Of a stretch of DNA of 5,738 bases, positions 1 to 5,067 are shown piece after piece. The position numbers and the translations under genes were made by a program. The notes beneath the pieces are model-generated. The model had not been told where the DNA came from, did not search any database, and saw nothing but the letters and a program-made list of their open reading frames with translations. Source of the DNA: Methanosarcinales archaeon (lineage in GTDB: Archaea; Halobacteriota; Methanosarcinia; Methanosarcinales; Methanocomedenaceae); NCBI GenBank assembly GCA_023136155.1, contig JAGLRT010000142.1, forward strand, positions 1-5,738, read 5' to 3'. The first letter of the stretch is position 1, and the number at the start of each line of letters is the position of its first letter.

Positions 1-98
1 ATCTCATACTTTTTCGAGTGCCTGACAAGTCCATTTGTGATTTTCCCATCCATCTTCCCGAATTGATTGTCACAATATACTATTGCCTTTGCTTTCAT
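1..98 (-). CDS. DUF1611-like protein, N-terminal part only (cut by window edge)
   Basis: The reverse strand opens with ATG at 98-96 and stays open to the window edge, giving 32 residues that begin MKAKAIVYCDNQFGKMDG and continue KITNGLVRHSKKYEI. This pattern (AIVYC..-FG-DGK-NGLVRHS-KYEI) resembles the start of DUF1611 proteins, a P-loop-containing family whose bacterial members include DgcN of D-amino-acid metabolism. The archaeal role is not settled, so I assign none. The start is supported by an AGGT element at 110-107, eight bases before the ATG. It faces away from everything to its right and has its own upstream region, so it is probably not part of the transporter operon. The family call rests on about 30 residues and is from memory of the family pattern; that this is a coding start is more secure. 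Confidence 0.65.
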   Translation of the reverse strand, partial: MKAKAIVYCDNQFGKMDGKITNGLVRHSKKYE

Positions 99-561
99 GT
101 GTTATTACCTAAATTGATTGATTGATTTCGTAATGTCCATTATTGAATACATTAATTGGAGCAGCATTATACTTATCGAAAAGGGGGTTCTGAATTTATT
201 TCATATAACTTGTTCATAGACGCATTGCATATATCATTCCATTTTGGGAGTCAACACCAGAGAATTCATCTTTGTATGCTGATGTAGGAGTTCATATGTT
301 AAACTCGGAGGATTTTTCCGACTAAAAATCCAACAAATGATGTGAACTTAGGAGTATGAGTTTAGCCGTGCCTCATTTTTAACGCCACAATTGTTATGCT
401 GGTTCAAGATATCCCAGCGGATGCATAAACCTTCTATCGTTTGCAGTCACGAACCGACCGGATTGGAAATCCGGGGCATCCTGGCGAGAGTGCAGCGGAG
501 CTTGACCATACTTAATGCAATAATTGCAACGAAAAATCTTGTAGTTAAGGCTTTGATAATT
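99..561. other. Intergenic region with hairpins and a GC-rich island; no convincing gene
   Basis: These 463 bases separate the DUF1611-like gene from the small membrane protein gene. Directly visible are: three and three-quarter tandem copies of ATTG at 113-127; a possible TATA element for the left gene in the stretch 163-180 (reverse-strand GATAAGTATAATG); overlapping hairpins at 305-331; a GC-rich island at 401-510 (59 of 110 bases are G or C, against a clearly AT-rich surround) containing a perfect 7-bp stem with 3-base loop at 458-474; and a 13-bp odd palindrome TGCAAT-A-ATTGCA at 516-528. Both strands of the island can be read as open frames of about 50-70 codons, but neither has a good ribosome binding site or a recognisable protein. 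I see no tRNA, rRNA or CRISPR here. Confidence 0.6.
305..331. promoter_or_regulatory. Two mutually exclusive hairpins
   Basis: TCGGA (305-309) can pair with TCCGA (317-321), and GGATTTTT (310-317) can pair perfectly with AAAAATCC (324-331) across a six-base loop. The two stems share base 317 and the second occupies the loop of the first, so only one can form at a time. Such switching pairs occur in attenuators and riboswitches, but no known class is recognisable and no gene of clear identity lies immediately downstream on either strand. Chance in AT-rich DNA is possible. Confidence 0.25.
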
Positions 562-711
562 TTATTTTAAAAAATGTTTAAACCAAATGAACCATGAAAA
601 CCAACCGAACCAAAGGTATCCAAGAGGATGATTCGAGGTTATGCCTAAAAATCCCAATAATCCAAAAAAACCTAAAAATCCCCTATATTTCTTTATTAGT
701 TTTTGTTCCAT
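562..711 (-). CDS. Small Phe/Gly/Trp-rich membrane protein, 49 aa
   Basis: A 49-codon frame starts at ATG 711-709 and ends in TAA at 564-562. The ribosome binding site is excellent: GGAG at 721-718, six bases before the start. After a basic N-terminus (MEQKLIKKYR, residues 1-10) comes GFLGFFGLLGFLG at residues 11-23, a short break with Asn-His-Pro (27-29), and a second hydrophobic stretch rich in Trp and Phe (about 31-45) ending KHFLK. Two short membrane segments in a hairpin, with positive residues at both ends, are the natural reading. The GFLGF-type repeat recalls small integral membrane proteins of the DUF3796 kind found in Firmicutes and methanogens, but I cannot confirm membership and the function is unknown. 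It has its own TATA-like element and lies in the same direction as the transporter genes, after the methyltransferase remnant. Confidence 0.72.
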   Translation of the reverse strand: MEQKLIKKYRGFLGFFGLLGFLGITSNHPLGYLWFGWFSWFIWFKHFLK

Positions 712-762
712 ATTATTCTCCGTATAAATTAAAAATTGTAATCATTATATGAAGTTTCCTCT

Positions 763-771
763 AATATTTAA
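763..771 (-). promoter_or_regulatory. Possible archaeal TATA box for the small membrane protein gene
   Basis: TTAAATATT on the reverse strand at 771-763 matches the loose archaeal TATA pattern. A start of transcription about 25 bases downstream would fall near 740, leaving a leader of roughly 30 bases that includes the GGAG site at 721-718. In AT-rich DNA such matches are frequent, so this is tentative. Confidence 0.35.
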
Positions 772-850
772 GTTATTTTAGTAATGAAGTGGATACTACC
801 GCCATGTACGAGCACAAATAACTATCCCTGTACTTAAGTACAAGGTCTTA

Positions 851-1129
851 CAACAGCATAGTACTAACCTAATTGTAGACCTCAGATTATTGCAACCGGG
901 CCTGGATAGCTCATGAGTGGTCAACTTGAGGTTATCCCTGGACGATAATATTAATGGATTTCCGATTTCAACCAAACTCTTCGAGAAGAGAGTTCCTCCA
1001 TGCCTTTTCTTCCTCATCATCTTTGAAGAAGGCATGTTCCTTTATGCGATCCCAATATTCTCTTATTTCGTTCTTTATACAATCAGATTCAAGTTCTTCT
1101 TTGTTTATACTCGAAATTAATAAGGTCAT
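851..1129 (-). pseudogene. Remnant of class I SAM-dependent methyltransferase, broken by several stops
   Basis: ATG at 1129-1127 overlaps the TGA of the upstream permease (ATGA). The first 53 codons read cleanly, including NEIREYWDRIKEH and EEEKAWRNSLLEEFG, then hit TGA at 970-968. In the same frame the sequence goes on with NRKSINIIVQG, TAA, and more scattered stops down to VSTML near 855. The order (helix with YWD and EEEKAW, then a strand leading to a Gly-rich loop, then a D/V-S-TML segment) fits the start of small class I methyltransferases, where one expects ILDVGTGPG and later DLS..ML. The Gly-rich SAM-binding loop is ruined, and only about 280 bases remain of a gene usually near 750. 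The breaks are TGA and TAA as well as TAG, so pyrrolysine read-through could not rescue it. Methyltransferase genes accompany nickel/peptide-type importers in some methanogens (from memory). Pseudogene status is firmer than the exact family. Confidence 0.65.
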
Positions 1130-1977
1130 TTTACTACCACATCCTTCATCCTTGGGTCAAGTGCATCCCGCAGGCCATCTCCTATAAAATTAAAAGCTAA
1201 TACCGTGATCATAATCATAAGACCTGGAAAAATCGATAACCATGGACACATTCTTAGAAATTCCTTACCTTCATTTAGCATAGTGCCCCATTCGGGTGTT
1301 GGAGGCTGTGCTCCTAATCCCAAAAAACCTAATGCTGCGACAGTAAGAATCACTGAACCCATATGGAGTGTTGCAAGTACTATATTCGGATACAGGACAT
1401 TTGGATACACATGTTTATAGATAATATAGAAATCACCACTTCCAATACTTCTTGCACATTCTATGAACTCTTTTTCTTTGATAGACAGTGTTGACCCCCG
1501 GGAAACTCTTGCATAACTGAGCCATCCTACAAAGGATATAGCTAATATGGTATTATTTATCCCCGGTCCAAGAGCACCGATAACTACTAATGCCAGGATT
1601 ATACTTGGAAAAGCAAGCAATATATCTACAAATCTCATCAATATTTCATCAAGTATTCCCCCGTAATAACCAGATACAATACCAACTGTTATTCCAACAA
1701 TTGCAGTAATTGTAACTACAATTATACTCAATTGAAATGTTAATCTACTGCCATATATTATTCTACTTAATACATCCCGACCTAAATGATCAGTTCCCAT
1801 AATATGTTCAATGGATGGCGCTTGCAATTTGTCTTCCAATATTATTTTTGTCGGGTCGTAAGGAGATATAACCTCTGCTAAAAGAGCTATCATGATTAAT
1901 ATGCAAATTACTATCAAACCCATCATTGCTGCCCTATTCTTTCCAAATTCCCGGACATCACGCAATAAACTTATCAT
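1126..1977 (-). CDS. ABC transporter permease, NikC/DppC type
   Basis: This 283-residue protein is the second membrane subunit of a nickel/peptide-type importer and forms the channel together with the permease encoded just upstream. Visible parts: an N-terminal membrane helix (about 17-37), typical of OppC/NikC proteins; the signature GTDHLGRDVLSRIIYGSR (61-78); further helices around 80-104, 116-137 and 141-155; the EAA coupling loop that contacts the ATPase at 170-193 (EFIECARSIGSGDF, then HVYPN); the family motif GLGAQPPTPEWGTML at 220-234; and the C-terminal DGLRDALDPR at 267-276. Length is close to E. coli NikC (277). The start at 1977 is supported by GAGAGGT at 1989-1983, inside the end of the permease B gene, with three bases between the two genes, so they are translationally coupled. 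Its stop overlaps the methyltransferase remnant by four bases. No ATPase gene follows. Confidence 0.93.
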   Translation of the reverse strand: MISLLRDVREFGKNRAAMMGLIVICILIMIALLAEVISPYDPTKIILEDKLQAPSIEHIMGTDHLGRDVLSRIIYGSRLTFQLSIIVVTITAIVGITVGIVSGYYGGILDEILMRFVDILLAFPSIILALVVIGALGPGINNTILAISFVGWLSYARVSRGSTLSIKEKEFIECARSIGSGDFYIIYKHVYPNVLYPNIVLATLHMGSVILTVAALGFLGLGAQPPTPEWGTMLNEGKEFLRMCPWLSIFPGLMIMITVLAFNFIGDGLRDALDPRMKDVVVK

Positions 1978-1980
1978 CTT

Positions 1981-2928
1981 TTACCTCTCGTATCTTATTC
2001 TTGGATCTAAAATTGAGTATGACAGGTCAACAATAAAATTTACAAAGACATACATAATCGTTATAAATATCACACAACCCTGGATTATAGGAAGATCCCT
2101 TTGGGATATTGCATCTATCAACAATTTTCCAATTCCGGGCCATGCAAATATCGTTTCTACTATTACTGTACCACCAAGCAAATGCCCCATTTCCAAACCT
2201 ATAATTGTAATTACCGGAATTAGTGCATTTTTCATTGCATGCCGAACTATAATGGTTTTTTCAGACAGACCCTTTCCTCTTGCCGTTCTAACATAATCCT
2301 GTCTTATCACTTCTAACATACTTGATCTTGTCAGGCGGGCAGTGACAGCAGCCATACCAGTTCCGAGAGTTATTGAGGGCAGTATTATATGTTCAACACC
2401 ACCGGAACCCATAACAGGCGTTAAATTGAGGTATAACGAAAATACCAGAATAAGTATCAGAGCAAGCCAGAAATTGGGTATAGAAACACCAATAGCTGCA
2501 CTGGTACTACAAATATAATCAACAATTGTATTTTGTCTTATGGCAGCAACGATGCCCAATGGTATGCCTATAATGAGTGATATCAATACACTGACTACAG
2601 CTAATTTTATAGTCGCTGGTAGTCTTATCATTATCTCGTCCAGTACAGGTTGACCGGTTTTATAGGACATACCGAGATCGCCTTGTAATGACTTACTCAA
2701 CCATGAAACATACTGAACAATCAAAGGTTTATCAAGCTCATAATACTGGCTGATCAATGCCACATCTTCATTTGAAGCATCGATTTCAATATTGCCGATA
2801 AAAATATATCTTGCCATTACTTCAGCAGTCTCGCCGGGGATATAATGCAACATAAAGAATACTAATGCTGTTGCTCCAACCACCACAAATAATACAATTC
2901 CTAATCGCTTCAAAATACCTTTCAACAT
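1981..2928 (-). CDS. ABC transporter permease, NikB/DppB type
   Basis: This 315-residue protein is the first membrane subunit of the importer. It has an N-terminal helix (about 9-29), an extracellular segment with the LDKPLIVQY-WLSKSLQGDLG-S pattern (65-88) typical of DppB/NikB proteins, helices around 98-126 and 133-165, the EAA loop at 206-234 (EVIRQDYVRTARGKGLSEK, then RHAMKNALIP), the conserved GGTVIVETIFAWPGIGKLL at 252-270, and a C-terminal helix ending YSILDPRIRY. Length equals that of E. coli NikB (314) more closely than DppB (339). ATG at 2928 is preceded by AGGAGT at 2942-2937. It lies 84 bases downstream of the binding-protein gene, across a strong hairpin, and three bases before the permease C gene. 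Nickel is the likeliest substrate by size and type, but permease sequence alone does not separate nickel, metal chelates and peptides. Confidence 0.93.
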   Translation of the reverse strand: MLKGILKRLGIVLFVVVGATALVFFMLHYIPGETAEVMARYIFIGNIEIDASNEDVALISQYYELDKPLIVQYVSWLSKSLQGDLGMSYKTGQPVLDEIMIRLPATIKLAVVSVLISLIIGIPLGIVAAIRQNTIVDYICSTSAAIGVSIPNFWLALILILVFSLYLNLTPVMGSGGVEHIILPSITLGTGMAAVTARLTRSSMLEVIRQDYVRTARGKGLSEKTIIVRHAMKNALIPVITIIGLEMGHLLGGTVIVETIFAWPGIGKLLIDAISQRDLPIIQGCVIFITIMYVFVNFIVDLSYSILDPRIRYER

Positions 2929-2974
2929 ATGTACTTACTCCTGACTTGTGAGAACCACAATATTTGAAAAATGA

Positions 2975-3003
2975 GGTGCTGGTTATGAAAACATACCAAC
3001 ACC
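2975..3003 (-). promoter_or_regulatory. Strong intercistronic hairpin between binding-protein and permease genes
   Basis: On the transcribed strand GGTGTTGGTATG (3003-2992) pairs with CATAACCAGCACC (2987-2975) across a TTTT loop: 12 pairs with one G-T wobble and one bulged A. It starts ten bases after the binding-protein stop codon and is followed by TCATTTTTC. It may partly terminate transcription or protect the 3' end of the upstream message, so that more binding protein than permease is made, a common arrangement in importer operons. The pairing is seen; the effect is inferred. Confidence 0.6.
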
Positions 3004-3012
3004 GAAGGATAA

Positions 3013-4605
3013 CTATTCTTCTATGTATATACCGGGGTTGATTCTGTAGTCATGTGCTGAAGGATTAGGAACATAACCATTGACACCACTTTTTGTGACT
3101 ACTGCCAGATTGTGATATGCTATATACACATCAGCGACATCATCAACCACTATTTTTTGTACATTCCGGTATATATCATAGCGCTTTTCATTATCGAAAG
3201 TTGATCTTCCTTCTTCAAGAAGTCGGTCTACTTCTTCATTCTTGTATCCATAAGAATTACTGTTGCCTTCCGAGTGGAAATTCCTCTCCAGATAGTAACC
3301 TGGATCCGGAATCCGCATAGATGTAGCACCTCCTGATACCCTTATAGCGCCCCATTCATTCAACCGTTCGGTTATGGCACTCCAGTCCATGATCCTGACT
3401 TCAGCATCGATCCCAATCTCTTTGAATTGTGATTGGACTGTTTCTGCAAGTGGTGGTAGGGCCGGACGCTGCGGCCATGTATAGAGAGTTATTTTAAAAG
3501 CTTTCCCATCCTTATCAAGTATACCATCGTTGTCGGTATCCTCCCATCCAGCTTCTTTTAGTAGCTGTTTTGCTTTTTGTGGATCATAAGGATACCCTTC
3601 AAGATCGTTATTTCTCCATTCTATGCCGGGTACAAAGCCCATTCCATTTGAAATTTCACCCCTTTCATATAAAATGTGCTCTACAATACTTTCCTTATCA
3701 ACCGCATATGCGATTGCTTTTCTCACATTAATATCATCATAGGGAGCCTTTGACAGATTACCAAAATTCAGCTTGTATCCCTGACACAATGGATGTACTA
3801 TAACGTTAAGGTCCGGGTTAGATTCGAGTCTCTCAGTTGAACCCATTGGGGGTTCTGTCGTAAAATCAACTTCACCTTTTTCAATTGCCAGTTCTCTTGT
3901 TGATGCCTCGCCTACACCACCCTGTATAATTACAGTATCCAGTTTTGGGACACCATTCCAGTAATTTTCATTTTTGCTGAGTTCAAGAATATCTGAGGCT
4001 TTGTTGTATTTTTCAAACTTAAATGGACCTGTTCCAATGGGTTTGACAATAATTCCATCCTTTTCAACAGAATTTTTGCTATAAATAACGGCTTGCGCAT
4101 ACGACAATGCAGCAGGAATCGCAGCATCTGGTTTATCGGTGATTATGTCAACCGTATAATCATCAATCTTCTTAATGCTTTTAATCCCCATTTCTCCTCT
4201 GATGGTCGGATTTTTCTCCATATTCCTGTCAAATGAATATTTTACATCATCTGCAGTTAATTCAGTGTTATCATGAAATTTTATATTGTCTTTTAAGTGG
4301 ATTCGCCATGTTGTATTATCAATTAATTCCCATGACTCAGCCAGCCCGGGAACGAGACTAAAATCGGGTTCCATAAAGGTTAAAGTCTCAAGAAGCAAAA
4401 AATTATTTAATGTTCCTCCTGCCGTTGCAGGGTCGACACTGGAAATCCCCCATGGTTCAGCAATAACCAATTTTTGTTCTACTCTGGATTTGTCAGTGTC
4501 TGTTCCCTCTTGGTCTATGCATCCGGAGAATGCTACGAGACCCATAATTGTCACCAATGTTATCCAGATTCCTATAGAGTTTATTTTAATTCTTAACATT
4601 TTCAT
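3013..4605 (-). CDS. ABC transporter substrate-binding lipoprotein, nickel/peptide family (SBP_bac_5)
   Basis: The 530-residue protein captures the substrate outside the membrane and delivers it to the permeases. Residues 1-28 form a basic, hydrophobic signal ending AFSGC, so Cys29 is the probable lipid-anchored residue. The mature part shows the family landmarks: EPWGISSVDPA (50-60), GLAESWEL (87-94), the LKDNIKFHDNTELTADDVKYS block (104-124), GTGPFKFEKY (191-200), DDINVRKAIAYAVDKESIV (290-308), an acidic DTDNDGILDKDG loop resembling calcium-binding loops (356-367), and SYGYKNEEVD (451-460). Length is close to E. coli NikA (524). The start is open: ATG at 4605 gives the long form, but ATG at 4599 (Met3) has AGGCGAT at 4610-4604, a near match to the archaeal GGTGAT signal, before it. 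The gene ends in TAG; the next in-frame stop is TAA inside the hairpin downstream. Ligand (nickel, metal chelate or peptide) cannot be decided from sequence. Confidence 0.93.
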   Translation of the reverse strand: MKMLRIKINSIGIWITLVTIMGLVAFSGCIDQEGTDTDKSRVEQKLVIAEPWGISSVDPATAGGTLNNFLLLETLTFMEPDFSLVPGLAESWELIDNTTWRIHLKDNIKFHDNTELTADDVKYSFDRNMEKNPTIRGEMGIKSIKKIDDYTVDIITDKPDAAIPAALSYAQAVIYSKNSVEKDGIIVKPIGTGPFKFEKYNKASDILELSKNENYWNGVPKLDTVIIQGGVGEASTRELAIEKGEVDFTTEPPMGSTERLESNPDLNVIVHPLCQGYKLNFGNLSKAPYDDINVRKAIAYAVDKESIVEHILYERGEISNGMGFVPGIEWRNNDLEGYPYDPQKAKQLLKEAGWEDTDNDGILDKDGKAFKITLYTWPQRPALPPLAETVQSQFKEIGIDAEVRIMDWSAITERLNEWGAIRVSGGATSMRIPDPGYYLERNFHSEGNSNSYGYKNEEVDRLLEEGRSTFDNEKRYDIYRNVQKIVVDDVADVYIAYHNLAVVTKSGVNGYVPNPSAHDYRINPGIYIEE

Positions 4606-4608
4606 CGC

Positions 4609-4908
4609 CTATTTTTTTTGTGCTCCCACCAAAAAATACAAATGATTACTCACAACTCGATTGTAGAGATGCATTGCATCATTGTTTTTCCATTCATCAC
4701 AAGGGAGAGGTCCACCTAATGAAGACAAATCATCACCAATATGATAGAATAATTCAGGAAAGTTGAATCTATCCAGAAGCATTGTGGAACCGGATTCAAC
4801 TGATCCTGGAGTACCCCGAATTTCAATTGACTTTGCATCTGCCGGACAGCAAGATCCCGGCAGCAGGATTGCCAGCATGCATGTTATTTTTTTAATGTTG
4901 TGTTGCAT
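4609..4908 (-). pseudogene. Truncated S-layer-domain protein: signal peptide and first part of the domain
   Basis: The 99-residue frame begins MQHNIKKITCMLAILLPGSCC, a signal-peptide-like start with polar and Cys/Pro residues that weaken it, ending PADAKS at about 22-27. Then follows SIEIRGTPGSVESGSTMLLD and FNFPELFYHIGDDLSS, which match the opening of Methanosarcina-type S-layer domains (xxVEIRG..., ..NFxxFYYDIDDDL). After about residue 62 (LGGPLPCDEWKNNDAMHLYN onward) I no longer recognise the family. Full proteins of this kind run to several hundred residues, so this is a broken or truncated copy, possibly still translated. The ATG at 4908 is preceded by GAAGGG. Its TAG stop (4611-4609) lies three bases before, and in the same frame as, the binding-protein ATG. 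It may therefore serve now as a leader cistron for the transporter. Family call from pattern memory. Confidence 0.55.
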
Positions 4909-4924
4909 ATTGCCCTTCTCGTGA

Positions 4925-4933
4925 TATATTTAA
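4925..4933 (-). promoter_or_regulatory. Possible TATA box of the transporter operon
   Basis: TTAAATATA on the reverse strand at 4933-4925. Transcription would start roughly 25 bases downstream, near 4904, which is at or just inside the start codon of the S-layer fragment (4908). If this is the true promoter, the fragment would be leaderless or not translated from its ATG, and the binding-protein message would carry a leader of about 300 bases. Other AT-rich stretches up to 5060 could serve instead. Confidence 0.35.
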
Positions 4934-4960
4934 CTTTAATTATTTCAGCCGTCGGTCGAA

Positions 4961-5000
4961 AATTCATATGTTAATTGTTTAATTCATACGAATTTTGTTT
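4961..5000. repeat. 20-bp tandem direct repeat upstream of the transporter operon
   Basis: Two adjacent 20-base units, AATTCATATGTTAATTGTTT and AATTCATACGAATTTTGTTT, agree at 15 of 20 bases, with nine of ten identical in the first half. The copies of AATTCATAYG lie on the same face of the helix, two turns apart, 30-70 bases upstream of the TATA-like element. This is the geometry of an operator for a regulator bound in tandem. On the transcribed strand the repeated element reads RTATGAATT, which includes the half-site GTATGA of the E. coli nickel regulator NikR in one copy, but the two are direct and not inverted as NikR sites are. Confidence 0.45.
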
Positions 5001-5059
5001 ATTGTATTATTTAGTATGCTATAAACTTTATGTTTGTATTCTATTATTAATACAATAAA
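4998..5059. repeat. Perfect 12-bp inverted repeat with 38-bp spacer
   Basis: TTTATTGTATTA at 4998-5009 is the exact reverse complement of TAATACAATAAA at 5048-5059. The spacer contains a smaller palindrome, ATAAA-C-TTTAT, at 5021-5031. The element fills the space between the broken surface-protein gene, which ends at 5068, and the tandem repeat upstream of the transporter operon. It could be a regulator site, the terminator region of the gene to the right, or the ends of a tiny relic insertion. All bases involved are AT-rich, which raises the chance of coincidence. Confidence 0.45.
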
Positions 5060-5067
5060 TATTTTAA

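Noticed and set aside
113..127. Tandem ATTG repeat
   Set aside because: Fewer than four copies of a four-base unit in AT-rich DNA; noted but not treated as a functional repeat.
214..291. Minus-strand stretch reading TSAYKDEFSGVDSQNGMIY
   Set aside because: It looks protein-like but is bounded by stops within about 26 codons and belongs to no family I recognise; too weak to call a relic.
361..380. ATGAG...CTCAT followed by a T5 run as a terminator
   Set aside because: The five-base stem is AT-rich with an eleven-base loop and no gene clearly ends before it.
458..474. Anticodon-arm-like hairpin (5-bp stem, seven-base loop; TTGGAAA on plus, TTTCCAA on minus) suggesting tRNA-Ser(GGA) or tRNA-Gly(TCC)
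   Set aside because: On neither strand can I fit an acceptor stem, a D-arm or a TTCRA-type T-loop at the right distances, so it is not called as tRNA.
394..561. Minus-strand open frame in the same frame directly after the small membrane protein stop
   Set aside because: It has no start codon with a ribosome site and follows a TAA; it is probably the other side of the GC-rich island.
352..570. Open plus-strand frame of about 72 codons, with ATG at 421 giving 49 residues
   Set aside because: There is no ribosome binding site, no recognisable family, and the composition looks like chance reading of the GC-rich island.
796..1035. 79-codon minus-strand frame across the methyltransferase relic
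   Set aside because: It is in a different frame from the YWD/EEEKAW start and has a Cys-rich, family-less composition; its openness is accidental.
1892..2296. 134-codon plus-strand open frame
   Set aside because: It lies opposite the well-supported permease genes and has no family pattern; it is a shadow of them.
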